A stretch of 64,000 bases of DNA from Fibrobacter sp. (GTDB lineage: Bacteria; Fibrobacterota; Chitinivibrionia; Chitinivibrionales; Chitinispirillaceae). The translations under genes and the position numbers were made by a program. Location of the stretch: assembly GCA_012523595.1 (NCBI GenBank), contig JAAYIG010000197.1, forward strand, positions 1-64,000. The letters are read 5' to 3'. This document shows, in pieces, positions 9,384-18,966 of the stretch; position 1 is the stretch's first letter; every line of letters begins with the position of its first letter. The notes beneath the pieces were generated by a model. The model searched no databases and was not told the DNA's origin. It worked only from the letters and a program-made list of their open reading frames with translations.

Positions 9384-9420
9384 TATCCAGGGTTACATCT
9401 GTTTATTCCCTACCCTGTCC

Positions 9421-10995
9421 TTACAGTTCCTCATCAAATTCAAACGGATAATTGACTGTTAGCTCTCCAAGACTGTCCGGAACTGCTTTGAATCTCCAGG
9501 TTGAAATCCGCTCCACAATGCTCTTTTCAAACTCCTTATCACCCATGTTTGACTGAATCAGATTAACACCAGTAACATGTCCGTTTGCGGCTATTTTGAT
9601 CGCCACAAGCATCCTGCCGGAGAGTTTGGTTCCGGAACGGAGTTTTTTATTGTATATGTATTTCAGTTCGCTTGTGTGGCCGTCTATCTCCTTCTTCAAT
9701 GCACTGGGACGTCGGTAGGGATTTTGAGCTACAGCCTGCCTCCTCTCGAACTCCTTTATCTCTGCAGTAGAAAGCTTACCCTGCTCGATAAGCGTCTTCT
9801 TCATCTGCTCGGCTTGAACCCGTTTGGCCTCCTCTTCACCGGTCAAATCGAGATTGCCTATCTGGTTGATCAGATTGAGTATACTGTCATTGGCCCTTGC
9901 TTTTACAGTCCCCTGATTTTCCGGACCTTTCAGAAGCTCACCCTTCAATGAGCTCGGAGAAAGGAAATTTTTATACTTTTCTACGTTATCAAGAAACATC
10001 TGATCCTGATAAGCCTTAAGTTGTTTTTTCGCCTCCTCGGCAATACTTTTCTGCTGCTCATAAAACTCTCCGAGCATAAGCATTCTGCGATGTGCCTGAC
10101 GAGCCCAGGTTTTTGATTTGTCCAGTTTAATGACGGTCTTATACTCCATGATCGCTTCTTCAATTTCCCCAAGCTCCTCATGGGATCTGCCTTTATATAA
10201 GTGAGCCTCCGCCTTCAGAGCAGCAGGCACCTTTTTTCCCAGAAACAGAGAGAAATTCTTGATGGAATTACGAAAATCCATCAGCAGATAAAACTGTTTT
10301 GCCCTCTCCATCTCGCTTATATTGGCATGTTCAAGATTAGAGCGTTCCTTTTCCAATGAATTGATAAAATCTATCAGTTTCCAGGCAAGAATACCGGCCT
10401 CAGTATTAGGGAATTTCGCAATCACCGCCTCATAAACCTCTTTGGACTTACCGTAATTGCTCAGCATTGAATAGCAAAATGCTTTATGTACCATTACGGC
10501 AGCTTCAACTTCGGGATCTATAAGGTTTGCTGTTTTCAATACTTCATCATAAACCTTCAGTGCTTCTAGATATCTTCGGTTCCTTTCCCAGAAGTATCCG
10601 ATTTCAATAACTTTGAAAATCTTGTCGTCTTCTTTTGGGTTGATAATTTTCTTACCAAGGAGAATTCTTATGGTATTCAGCACCATCCGAACCGGAGTCC
10701 TGTAGAATTTACTGCTCCAATTATCATCATTCGTGAGATGCTCACCGGATGTAAGCGCCTGTATCTTGGCTTCCAGTTCGTAACTGGTCACATTCTCTTC
10801 GCCATAAGCGATTCTGTGTTTGATCAGTTCATATTTTGCGACAATTCCGAAAGTATTTGACATATCTTCCTGGGAAGCAATGGTACCCAGAAGATACCGG
10901 ATCTCCTCAAAACGAATGTCGACCAACCCGACATTGAAAAGTCCGGTAAATGCTAATAGAAGAATTACTCCGGTGAATTTCAGAAAAGTTCTCAT
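9421..10995 (-). CDS. membrane-anchored TPR protein with TonB-like C-terminal domain
   Basis: The N-terminal hydrophobic segment (residues about 7-25) is a signal anchor. Residues about 130-330 are helical repeats with TPR character (RRYLEALKVYDEVL, NYGKSKEVYEAVIAKFP, GEIEEAIMEYKTVIKLD). The last 75 residues (MLVAIKIAANGHVTGVNLI...ERISTWRFKAVP) match the AgmX/PglI or TonB C-terminal type domain found in gliding and energy-transduction proteins. It overlaps the upstream diguanylate cyclase gene by 4 bases. It could link the inner membrane to envelope partners; no ExbB/ExbD is nearby. Confidence 0.75.
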   Translation of the reverse strand: MRTFLKFTGVILLLAFTGLFNVGLVDIRFEEIRYLLGTIASQEDMSNTFGIVAKYELIKHRIAYGEENVTSYELEAKIQALTSGEHLTNDDNWSSKFYRTPVRMVLNTIRILLGKKIINPKEDDKIFKVIEIGYFWERNRRYLEALKVYDEVLKTANLIDPEVEAAVMVHKAFCYSMLSNYGKSKEVYEAVIAKFPNTEAGILAWKLIDFINSLEKERSNLEHANISEMERAKQFYLLMDFRNSIKNFSLFLGKKVPAALKAEAHLYKGRSHEELGEIEEAIMEYKTVIKLDKSKTWARQAHRRMLMLGEFYEQQKSIAEEAKKQLKAYQDQMFLDNVEKYKNFLSPSSLKGELLKGPENQGTVKARANDSILNLINQIGNLDLTGEEEAKRVQAEQMKKTLIEQGKLSTAEIKEFERRQAVAQNPYRRPSALKKEIDGHTSELKYIYNKKLRSGTKLSGRMLVAIKIAANGHVTGVNLIQSNMGDKEFEKSIVERISTWRFKAVPDSLGELTVNYPFEFDEEL

Positions 10996-12386
10996 ACAGG
11001 ACGGCCGGAATTGGGATCAAGTGCTTGCTGAACAGTGGCTCTGTTTATCATCTGTGTGGGACTCACAGAGCCGGTTCTCCGGTCAATTGCATAACATGAC
11101 CCGTCCATGCTCTTTACATACTTTTTCACTTCCGCAGCAACGGCAATCATCTCAGCAGTGCGCCTGAAAGGCCGGTTTCTGTTTGAGACAACTGCAACAG
11201 AAACGCTCATAAGAGGGAAACGCTGCCTTTCACCGCGACGATTTACGGACTCTATGAAGCCGTTTCTGGCATCAATACTGTTATAGAACTGAAAAATTCC
11301 ACGATCAAAGGATGTGATGAAAGATTTGGCGAAAATTTCCCAGTGTTCAAATTCGGTGACCACCACAAAATCATCGCCACCCTCATGCCCCACAAATACG
11401 TTTCTGATATCCTTTCGTTTTGCAGCAGTCAGCAGGCAATCTCTTGTGTAAAGAATGGCTTCGTCGCCCTTTGTGAAACCGTACTTATCATTATATGCTT
11501 TAAAATTGTCAAGGTCACAGTACAGAACACAGATAATCTTTCCCTTGTTCAAACAATCGTCTATGTAGCTTGCTATGGTTATGTTGCCTGGTAAGCCACT
11601 CAGCGGATTTGCACCCTTTGCCTCATCGCGCATTCTCTGCAGCGCAACACTCATTTCGTTAAAAGATGAAGCGAGCTGCCCGATCTCATCCAGCCTTACG
11701 ATCGGAACCCTGATATCAAGTTTGCCCTGGGCGATCATGTGTGTCGCTTCATTCAATTCCCTTATAGGAACAAGGATCATCTTGGAAAAAAGGAAAGCAA
11801 ATCCGATATGAACCACTACTACAAGAAGTCCGATCAGCAGACATTGACGATAGAGATAGCCCATTTGACGATCGATATCCTTCATGACCACTTTTATTGC
11901 CGCCACACCTAATTTATCTGTGGCATAAGTAAAGGGTAAATACAGGGAAATCGATTTATCCTTGCGGTCAACATTATGATGAAAAAGCTTGTCTTCAAAC
12001 CCCTGCTTGGTGATAGCCATATTTATCATCCTCAGTTCATCTACATCTGCTACCTCCTTCTCGACAAGCTTGTTGTTAACCATATTTACAAAAACTTTTC
12101 CGCCTTCACTGAACAGCGTCAGATTGCTTATACCCAGTGCACCTGCATCCTTGAGAATTTTGTTTATAATGACGTTTGTAATGTCGTTCTCGGCCCCTAT
12201 TGCACTGTCGATACGGTATTTAAGACCGGTACCTTTATGCTGGCTGTTAAGGATGGCATTCTCAGCGATTAAGTCGAGCTGGTTCTCAAATACCATCAGG
12301 ATGAAAATGGAAACATTGAGAATGGTGAGAATAACATACGCGACAGCGGTCTTGACATTAATCGAATTGGTGTTGAAACCCCTCAT
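10992..12386 (-). CDS. membrane diguanylate cyclase (sensor-HAMP-GGDEF)
   Basis: Predicted to make cyclic di-GMP from two GTP. TM1 lies at residues about 13-33, followed by an extracytoplasmic sensor region to about 190 and TM2 near 195-215. A HAMP linker follows (ILVPIRELNEATHMIAQGKLDIRVP), then a GGDEF domain starting with NPLSGLPGN. The active-site loop reads GGDDF, with Asp replacing the usual Glu, and no clear RxxD inhibitory site is visible before it. DLDNFKAYNDKYGF, the metal/GTP-binding segment, is intact, so activity is plausible. The start has AGAGGA upstream. It forms a two-gene operon with the TonB-C/TPR protein. Confidence 0.85.
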   Translation of the reverse strand: MRGFNTNSINVKTAVAYVILTILNVSIFILMVFENQLDLIAENAILNSQHKGTGLKYRIDSAIGAENDITNVIINKILKDAGALGISNLTLFSEGGKVFVNMVNNKLVEKEVADVDELRMINMAITKQGFEDKLFHHNVDRKDKSISLYLPFTYATDKLGVAAIKVVMKDIDRQMGYLYRQCLLIGLLVVVVHIGFAFLFSKMILVPIRELNEATHMIAQGKLDIRVPIVRLDEIGQLASSFNEMSVALQRMRDEAKGANPLSGLPGNITIASYIDDCLNKGKIICVLYCDLDNFKAYNDKYGFTKGDEAILYTRDCLLTAAKRKDIRNVFVGHEGGDDFVVVTEFEHWEIFAKSFITSFDRGIFQFYNSIDARNGFIESVNRRGERQRFPLMSVSVAVVSNRNRPFRRTAEMIAVAAEVKKYVKSMDGSCYAIDRRTGSVSPTQMINRATVQQALDPNSGRPV

Positions 12387-12425
12387 ATACAGGTCCTCTG
12401 TTCTGAAAACTTAAACTTCACCCCT

Positions 12426-12437
12426 CTGACATGTCAG
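12426..12437. promoter_or_regulatory. 12-bp perfect palindrome upstream of the cyclase gene
   Basis: CTGACATGTCAG lies 40-50 bases upstream of the diguanylate cyclase start, in the 173-base gap after the sigma-54 activator gene. It could be an operator, but one copy is weak evidence. Confidence 0.3.
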
Positions 12438-12559
12438 CCGCAGCCTGATATTTTCAGGGCTACTCCTGCTCCTGTTTACCGTTTTGTGAAGGCAGAATCA
12501 GTGCGTTTCTTAACAGATATTATTAATCTTATAGTAAAACAGCGGCTAATTCAAGCCCA

Positions 12560-13906
12560 TCATTCCATATTGTATTCATTGAGCTTGTTTCTGAGAGTCC
12601 TGATTGAAATTCCCAGCATTTCTGCGGCTTTTGTACGGTTCTGGTTGCAGTGCTCAAGAGTCTCAAGAATCAGCTTTTTTTCCATCTCTGCGACAGTCAT
12701 TCCGGCCTGAACCACCTGAGCGTTTCCCGATGAATGCTGCAAAGGTGACCGAAACTGGAAAATTTCCGGTTTTATCTGACCAGTCCGGGTAAGAACAACC
12801 GCCCGCTCAACAGCATTCTCCAACTCCCTTATATTTCCCGGCCAGTTGTGGCTGCAAAGTACCCGCAGAGAATCATCAGTAAGTCCCTCTACGCTGAAAC
12901 CGTTCTCATCGTTGAATTTTTTTATGAAATGTTCAGCCAGTTTAGATATGTCATCTTTTCTCTCTCTAAGAGGAGGAAGGTGAATATGGATAACATTGAG
13001 CCGGTAATAAAGATCTTCCCTGAATTCCCCCTTACTTACCGCTTCCTCAAGGTCCCTGTTGGTGGTAGCAACCACCCGAACATCAACCTCTATTGGATCA
13101 TCACCACCCACTTTGTTTATCTCTCTCTCCTGAAGCACCCGCAGCAGCTTCGCCTGTGCCACCATCGGCATCTCCCCTATCTCATCGAGAAGAAGAGTTC
13201 CCCCGGAAGCAGCTTCGAATTTTCCCTTCTTGTGCTTTATCGCGCCTGTAAACGCACCCTTTTCATGTCCGAAAAGCTCAGATTCAATCAACCCTTCCGG
13301 AAGTGCGGCACAGTTGACCTTCACAAAAGGCCCGTTACTCCGGCGGCTTTGATAGTGAATGGAACGGGCGATCAGCTCCTTTCCGGTCCCCGATTCCCCG
13401 GTAACCAGAACCGTAGAGCGGCTCTCTGCCACCGAAGCGATAAGAGTCCTTATCTCATCCATGCAGGAACCGTCTCCGATGAAGTTCCATTGGCCACAAA
13501 GCTCTGATTTAAGCCTTCTGTTCTCCTGAAGAAGAGATTGATACTGCAGAGTACGACTTACTGTCAATTCAAGCTCATCTATCAGGTTATCCGTCTTCTG
13601 AATGAAATCAAATGCCCCTTTCTTCATCGCTTCCACCGCTGTTTCTATTGCCCCGTAAGCGGTGATTATGAGAAAAGGGACTTCCGGATTTATCTGCTTT
13701 ACTTTATCAAGCAGCTCGATACCAGACATTCCAGGCATTTTCATGTCGGAAACAACCAGATCAAAACAGGATGCTGAAAACTGCTCGATCGCCTCATAAC
13801 CATCACGGGCAGACTCGATTTCACAGCCCAGCCTGCGCAGAGTCTCCACTATCGATTCCCTGAACAAATCATTGTCATCAACGACCAGAATTCTTTTCTT
13901 CTCCAT
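12560..13906 (-). CDS. sigma-54-dependent response regulator (FlrC/FleR/NtrC type)
   Basis: A three-domain activator. The receiver has Asp54 in SDMKMPGMSG. The AAA+ domain has Walker A GESGTGKE, the sigma-54-contacting GAFTGA loop and GGTLLLDEIGEMP. A Fis-type helix-turn-helix ends the protein (NRTKAAEMLGISIRTLRNKL). The frame extends upstream to 13975, but the ATG at 13906 has GGAG 9 bases before it and starts cleanly after the kinase stop. Its operon carries fapA and a FlgN-like gene, and the flgB operon in this window has a sigma-54 promoter. A flagellar class III activator is therefore the best inference. Confidence 0.9.
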   Translation of the reverse strand: MEKKRILVVDDNDLFRESIVETLRRLGCEIESARDGYEAIEQFSASCFDLVVSDMKMPGMSGIELLDKVKQINPEVPFLIITAYGAIETAVEAMKKGAFDFIQKTDNLIDELELTVSRTLQYQSLLQENRRLKSELCGQWNFIGDGSCMDEIRTLIASVAESRSTVLVTGESGTGKELIARSIHYQSRRSNGPFVKVNCAALPEGLIESELFGHEKGAFTGAIKHKKGKFEAASGGTLLLDEIGEMPMVAQAKLLRVLQEREINKVGGDDPIEVDVRVVATTNRDLEEAVSKGEFREDLYYRLNVIHIHLPPLRERKDDISKLAEHFIKKFNDENGFSVEGLTDDSLRVLCSHNWPGNIRELENAVERAVVLTRTGQIKPEIFQFRSPLQHSSGNAQVVQAGMTVAEMEKKLILETLEHCNQNRTKAAEMLGISIRTLRNKLNEYNME

Positions 13907-13919
13907 CGATAATTCTCCG

Positions 13920-15179
13920 TTATTCCTTGAGAAGCGGAAGAAAAACCTTGACAGCCGTTCCTTTTCCGGGTGCACTTTTTACATCTATGAATCCCGAATG
14001 GGATTCCACGAATCGCTTTACAATGGCAAGACCGAGTCCGGTTCCGTTCTCCTTAGTAGTAAAAAAAGGATCAAAAATCTTGCTAATCTTCTCTTTTTCT
14101 ATGCCGCACCCCGAATCGGAAACGGAAAAACAGACATAACCGGCATTTTTCCTCTCCCCCATTTCCATCGAAACAGTGATCTGCCCGCCCTCAGAGATAG
14201 CCTGCACAGAGTTTAGACATATGTTCATCACTACCTGACCGATTTTCTCGGGATCAGCAAGCACATACACCGGCTCCTTCTCCCAGTTCTTCTTCAGGTC
14301 GATTTTCCGGCCAAGCCTCTCAATCTCTATCTGCACAAAATCAACTATCTCCTCGAGAATGGTATCGAGCTGGACTTTCCTGAACTCAGCTTTGATCGGA
14401 CGGGTGTAAACAAGAAGATTGGAAACAATCTTGTTTAATCTTGACAAACCCTCTATAATCTTTCCCAGTGTCTTTCTTCTGGGATCCTCAGCAGAGAGAT
14501 CCCTTTCAAGCAGACCCGCCCACATGCCCATAGCCCCCAGCGGATTGCGTATCTCATGGGCAACCGTAGCAGACATCTCTCCAAGAGCTGCCATCGTCTT
14601 TGCCTGCTGCATCTCTTTCTCAAGCGCCTTTATACGGGAAATATCACTGAAGATCTCAACAGCCCCAAGCCTGCGCCCGTTTTTATCCTTAAGAAGCTCA
14701 GTCTGATAGGAAACAGGCACAGGATGACCGTCTTTGTGCCAGATCACCTTCTCATCACGTTTAAGCCCCCGCCCGGTATGCAGAACCTGATAAATTGCCG
14801 GCTCACCTTCAGTACCTCCCTTGAACAGATCGATATAGGGTTTGTCAAATACTTCGGATTGATCAAAACCGGTAATCTCCGATGCGGCGCGGTTAAAGTT
14901 TGTTATTCTTCCCAGATCATCAACACCAACGACCCCGTTATCCATACTCTCCAGGATACTGTTGAGATAGGTGCGCATCTCCTCCTGCTTGGCCAGACTC
15001 TGCTCAAGTTCTGAGTTTTTTCTGTCAAGTTCAATGTTGATTTTTCTGAAGTCTTCCTGCATGCGGGCGTAGGCACTGCTTAACTGCTCCGCTCTGAGCT
15101 GGAAATCATTGAAGGCTCTCTGGAGGGATTCGAAAAGCTCTACTGAAATGGTTGAGGTCCCTGTTTCACCTGCACTCAT
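13920..15179 (-). CDS. soluble PAS sensor histidine kinase (FlrB/FleS type)
   Basis: The N-terminal coiled coil (residues about 15-75) is followed by a PAS domain (about 75-185, VVGVDDLGRITNFNRAASEITGF). Next comes HisKA with the phospho-acceptor His in TVAHEIRNPLGAMG, then an HATPase domain with the N box (NICLNSVQA) and G boxes (SDSGCGIEKE, GTGLGLAIVKRF). No membrane segment is seen, as in FlrB/FleS, which sense flagellar assembly from the cytoplasm. The cognate regulator follows 13 bases downstream. The flagellar assignment rests on context and architecture. Confidence 0.88.
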   Translation of the reverse strand: MSAGETGTSTISVELFESLQRAFNDFQLRAEQLSSAYARMQEDFRKINIELDRKNSELEQSLAKQEEMRTYLNSILESMDNGVVGVDDLGRITNFNRAASEITGFDQSEVFDKPYIDLFKGGTEGEPAIYQVLHTGRGLKRDEKVIWHKDGHPVPVSYQTELLKDKNGRRLGAVEIFSDISRIKALEKEMQQAKTMAALGEMSATVAHEIRNPLGAMGMWAGLLERDLSAEDPRRKTLGKIIEGLSRLNKIVSNLLVYTRPIKAEFRKVQLDTILEEIVDFVQIEIERLGRKIDLKKNWEKEPVYVLADPEKIGQVVMNICLNSVQAISEGGQITVSMEMGERKNAGYVCFSVSDSGCGIEKEKISKIFDPFFTTKENGTGLGLAIVKRFVESHSGFIDVKSAPGKGTAVKVFLPLLKE

Positions 15180-15233
15180 AAGACCCGCCCCGTAAATTTT
15201 TCATATGTCTTATAGTGGATTTTTTCCTGCCAT

Positions 15234-15623
15234 TTACCTGGCAGCTCCCCTCTCCTCTTTCTTGATGATACTTTCAAGGTATTTTTCAAGCTGCTTTTCT
15301 TCATCGAGAAATTCCTGTATCGCTCTGCCGGTCTGTTCCAGAACATCTTCCAGCATTGCAGTTTTTTCCTCTACTCCAATCAAACCTTTGCGGCTCTGCC
15401 ATCTCTCAACAAGATCCGCCGAGCGGTTCCTTTCATCCTCAATTTTATCCAGAAGAGCTTTTTTATGCTCAAACCCGGTGATCACCCCCGATGTATCTCC
15501 TCTGGAAAGCACGAGCCGGCCCAGAATCTTCCTTACCAGGTCCCGCAACTGCCTGTACCACTGGAGTTGACGACTGAAAGAATCCGTAAGATCCTGAATC
15601 AGAATTGTATCATTTTCATCCAT
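15234..15623 (-). CDS. FlgN-like coiled-coil protein
   Basis: About 129 aa, all helical and charged, with the layout of FlgN-type chaperones: an N-terminal helix with QLQWYRQLRDLV, then a central FEHKKALLDKIEDERNRSADLVERW resembling the FlgN motif (E..K..LL..L). FlgN binds hook-junction proteins FlgK/FlgL before export. ATG at 15623 is taken as the start; a TTG three codons upstream is possible. It sits between a TPR protein and the PAS kinase in the fapA operon, which supports a flagellar role. Sequence similarity alone is too weak to be sure. Confidence 0.5.
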   Translation of the reverse strand: MDENDTILIQDLTDSFSRQLQWYRQLRDLVRKILGRLVLSRGDTSGVITGFEHKKALLDKIEDERNRSADLVERWQSRKGLIGVEEKTAMLEDVLEQTGRAIQEFLDEEKQLEKYLESIIKKEERGAAR

Positions 15624-15664
15624 GCATTTCAACTTAAGTTTAGGTTTTCCGACATCACTAGCAA

Positions 15665-17617
15665 CTACTTGAGTACTGCCCTGTATTCATTCTCCCAGAT
15701 AGCATCCTCCATCTTCCACTTCGCCTGCTTTGCCCAGTAATCATCGGGGTATTTGCGTACAAGATCCTTGAAAGCATTCACAGCGTCCTGGTAGCGTTTC
15801 AGATTCTTGTGAATACTTCCTATCTGAAACAACCCCCAGGGAGTCTCCTGAAAAGCAGGATACTTACGGGTAACCTTTGTGTAATATCTTAAAGCCCCCT
15901 CATAATCCTTCCCCTTGTACTTCTCGTCGGCTATACGATAATAAGAATCAGGAACCCTGTAGTAAATGTCATGTTTCTCTCCAAGGTCAATAGCCGATTT
16001 GAATGCCTCCTGTGCTCTGATGGAATTGCCGATCTGCTGATAAACCGTACCAGCTTTGAAATAGGCACAAACCCTGTCTAAATTCTTCCCTTTTAATGCC
16101 GCCTGCTGATAGGCATCTATAGCTTTCTTTGGCTGCTCCATACTCTCGTAGCATTCGCCAAGTTTCTCAAAGGCTTTTCCAGCCCATTCGTGATCACGGT
16201 TCTTCTGAATGAAATCTCTGAACAGTTTCTCAGCCGTCATTGGTTCGTCACGCTCCAGATATGTCAGTGCCTTTAAAAAAAGACACTGTGGTGCAACCTT
16301 CTGATTTGCATACCTGTCAAGAATCTGCTGGAACTGATTCTCAGCCTCCTTGAAAAGACCAAGCTTGAAATAGCAGACTCCTGTATTGTAGATGCAATGT
16401 ACCGGCGTAACACCATCAGGATGAGCCACCATCACCTTTTTAAACTCCCTTATGGAGGCATCATAGTTTCCCCTCTTAAATTCATGAATCCCCAGAAGAA
16501 GCTTCTGCCCGAGATCTGTAAGCGTATCAACGGTCATCATCGACAACAAAGAATCAATCCGCATCTCAAAAACAGCATACTTTTCCTGCTGTATCGGCTC
16601 AACCGAAGAGGAGCCGGAGAGCTGAGAAGATGCTTCTTTAACCGCTGGACCGCTGACCTTTTTTTCTGTTTTCTTCGTCTGTGTGCTCTTTACGCTTTTT
16701 AAAGCCCCCGGATCTTTTTTCAGCTTTTCCAGAAGATCCCTGGCTTCTTTCTTTCCCGGTTCGTAAGTTGACTTTTCTATATACCGGGAAAGATGCTTTA
16801 TCGCCTCTGCGGTGTTTCCATTTTCGGCATAAATTTTCCCCAGATAAAAATGACTGTTTTGTCCCAGTTGCGGAAAATTTACTGCTTTGAGAAAATTTAT
16901 CCTCGCCATTTCCGACTGACCCTTTTTATTTCTGATCAACCCCGCATAGTAATAAGCCCCGGAATGATTTGGCTTAGACTTCAGCAGCGTGCGAATCTCC
17001 GAGAGAGCCTGATCTAATTTCCCTTTTTCATAAAGGTCAACAATTTTCCTAAGATCCTGATCGGCAGATTCCAACACATTTCCTCTACCCGCTCCTGTTG
17101 ATGAGGTATCCCTGATTTCCTGATCCTTCTTTTGTACCCCCCCCCCGACAGGCTTGCCCACAATTTTTGCTATCCTGTCGATCTGCTTCTGCAGACTATC
17201 CCGCTCTGTCGGGTCGCATGACTGCTGATAGTTCTGCAGCTCAATTACAGCATTCTGTAACTGTCCGTCTTTTTCATAAGCTGTTGCAAGCATCTTGTGA
17301 GCTTTGCCCCACCCCGGATTGTATGCAAGAGCCTTTTTTAAATTGTAAATAACAAGGCGGTACCGATCCTGAGCCATACGGATCTCTGCCATATGCATGT
17401 AGGCATTGTAATTATCCGGGTATGCCGAGAGAACCTTCCTGAATTCATCTATTGCCTTGTCATATTTTTTCTCGTTCTTGAACTTGACACCAAGACGGTA
17501 ATGGATGTAATCACCGGTTTCGGCGGCAAAATTATCCAGTGCTAAAAGGAAAGATATTACACAAAACAGCGTTAACTTACTCCAATATGATCCTTTCACT
17601 TTGAAAATCTTATTCAT
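15665..17617 (-). CDS. secreted or periplasmic TPR-repeat protein with an internal G10 tract
   Basis: An N-terminal signal peptide (residues about 12-30, LTLFCVISFLLALDNFAAE) is followed by TPR units from about residue 35 to the end, in two blocks separated by a low-complexity linker (about 290-345). Typical units are KKYDKAIDEFRKVLSAYPDN and GLFKEAENQFQQILDRY. At 17137-17146 the coding strand carries ten consecutive G bases inside GGGV, a slippage-prone site that could switch the frame. It overlaps fapA by 4 bases. It probably scaffolds an envelope complex; the partner is unknown. Confidence 0.75.
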   Translation of the reverse strand: MNKIFKVKGSYWSKLTLFCVISFLLALDNFAAETGDYIHYRLGVKFKNEKKYDKAIDEFRKVLSAYPDNYNAYMHMAEIRMAQDRYRLVIYNLKKALAYNPGWGKAHKMLATAYEKDGQLQNAVIELQNYQQSCDPTERDSLQKQIDRIAKIVGKPVGGGVQKKDQEIRDTSSTGAGRGNVLESADQDLRKIVDLYEKGKLDQALSEIRTLLKSKPNHSGAYYYAGLIRNKKGQSEMARINFLKAVNFPQLGQNSHFYLGKIYAENGNTAEAIKHLSRYIEKSTYEPGKKEARDLLEKLKKDPGALKSVKSTQTKKTEKKVSGPAVKEASSQLSGSSSVEPIQQEKYAVFEMRIDSLLSMMTVDTLTDLGQKLLLGIHEFKRGNYDASIREFKKVMVAHPDGVTPVHCIYNTGVCYFKLGLFKEAENQFQQILDRYANQKVAPQCLFLKALTYLERDEPMTAEKLFRDFIQKNRDHEWAGKAFEKLGECYESMEQPKKAIDAYQQAALKGKNLDRVCAYFKAGTVYQQIGNSIRAQEAFKSAIDLGEKHDIYYRVPDSYYRIADEKYKGKDYEGALRYYTKVTRKYPAFQETPWGLFQIGSIHKNLKRYQDAVNAFKDLVRKYPDDYWAKQAKWKMEDAIWENEYRAVLK

Positions 17618-18966
17618 TTCACTTTCTTCCCTGGATGAAAAACCAATCTTTCAGTTTTCTCTGCAATCATCTTCTCTCCGGATCCGTATTTGATCAGTGT
17701 GTTGGGATACGCGGTTCCGATCATTACTCCCGGATCAGCTTTGCAGTTTTTCTGAAGCATCTCGATTTCCTTTACACGCGATTGCAGCTTCAGACAGGCA
17801 TCATTTACTTCAATTATTTTCTGCTTCAGTTTTTCGAGATTTTTCTCCTCTTCAGAAGGCATATAGCCGTTTTCATCCATTACATCCTTAACACAAGAAT
17901 AAATCTGCTGTTTCAGAGAAACAAACTCGTTGACGTTGAAGACAAGTTCCTTGAGCAGTAAATGACGCTCCTGGATAAGCATCAGTTCTCTTCCTACATC
18001 CAGAACGGTTTTAGTTTCTGCACCACTGCCCACGACATCTGCATCAATCTCCACAGCGACTACGCTGCCTCCAATAATCTGCCTTGCTCTGACTTTCCCC
18101 CCGGAAATCACATTGCTGTGCATTATTTCCTCACCGATCAGAACATCACCGTCAGCCTCGACAGGAAAATTTTCTATATGGGATGCACGGAATCTGCCTC
18201 TGCATTGAATTTTCCCATTTCCCGATCCCATAGCCCCGCCCCTTACTTCAAGGTTTCCGCCACACTTTACTGTTGCGTCTTCGATATTGCCGCCAACCTT
18301 GAGATCCCCCACTGTCTCAACTATAAAGCCGGAACGAATAGACCCCTTAATACAGAGATGACCGCAGAAAGAGATATTCCCGGTAGAGTAATCAATATCT
18401 CCGTTTAATACTTTCTCGTTCCTTACTTCAACATTCCCCTCATCATCCACCCCCAGAGCTCCGTCAATATCAGCCACCAGAAGATCCGGATCAGCCTCAG
18501 AAATGCAAGTCCCGACACCGGGACGAAGCACCACATCACTGACCGGAGGAACTGGAATCGGTTTACCGAAAACACTTTTACCCTCGGTTCCAGGCCTGGG
18601 ATGAATTTTACGGGCAAGAATGGTACCTTTCTTGACATTTACTACAAGACCCAGATCGCGATGGTCCACACGGCCGTCAGAGAGCGTTTTGGGCTTTCCC
18701 ATTCCCGATGTGTCAATAAGCATCTGGATATGACCCGGCACACCGGGCCTGGGCGGTACCCCCCTGGCCACTTCAATGCGGTTCTTAACTCCGCCATTGG
18801 AGATCTCTATAAGAGCCTCATCAATTATTCCGTAAATTATGCCCTTACGGTTTAAGAACTGACGCAGATCATCGGGAGTTATCTTCCTGGCTGTACCCTG
18901 AAAGTGTATCTGTATAAAAGCCCTGAGACCGTCGGGAGTATGCAGAACCGAAATCTCAGACATCAC
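17614..18966 (-). CDS. fapA: FapA/DUF342 family flagellar assembly protein
   Basis: The N-terminal 170 residues form the FapA N domain (DLGLVVNVKKGTILARKIHPRPG). The central part is the right-handed beta-helix of DUF342 with repeated short turns (GDLKVGGNIEDATVKCGGNLEVRGG...GGKVRARQIIGGSV). The last 110 residues are a coiled coil. In Vibrio, FapA takes part in flagellar assembly and localisation. The product is cytoplasmic. It overlaps hldD upstream and the TPR gene downstream by 4 bases each. The family assignment is strong; the gene symbol is used as the family name. Confidence 0.85.
   Translation of the reverse strand: MMSEISVLHTPDGLRAFIQIHFQGTARKITPDDLRQFLNRKGIIYGIIDEALIEISNGGVKNRIEVARGVPPRPGVPGHIQMLIDTSGMGKPKTLSDGRVDHRDLGLVVNVKKGTILARKIHPRPGTEGKSVFGKPIPVPPVSDVVLRPGVGTCISEADPDLLVADIDGALGVDDEGNVEVRNEKVLNGDIDYSTGNISFCGHLCIKGSIRSGFIVETVGDLKVGGNIEDATVKCGGNLEVRGGAMGSGNGKIQCRGRFRASHIENFPVEADGDVLIGEEIMHSNVISGGKVRARQIIGGSVVAVEIDADVVGSGAETKTVLDVGRELMLIQERHLLLKELVFNVNEFVSLKQQIYSCVKDVMDENGYMPSEEEKNLEKLKQKIIEVNDACLKLQSRVKEIEMLQKNCKADPGVMIGTAYPNTLIKYGSGEKMIAEKTERLVFHPGKKVK

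Noticed and set aside
12848-13507. 219-aa plus-strand frame
   Set aside because: Shadow of the sigma-54 activator AAA+ domain.
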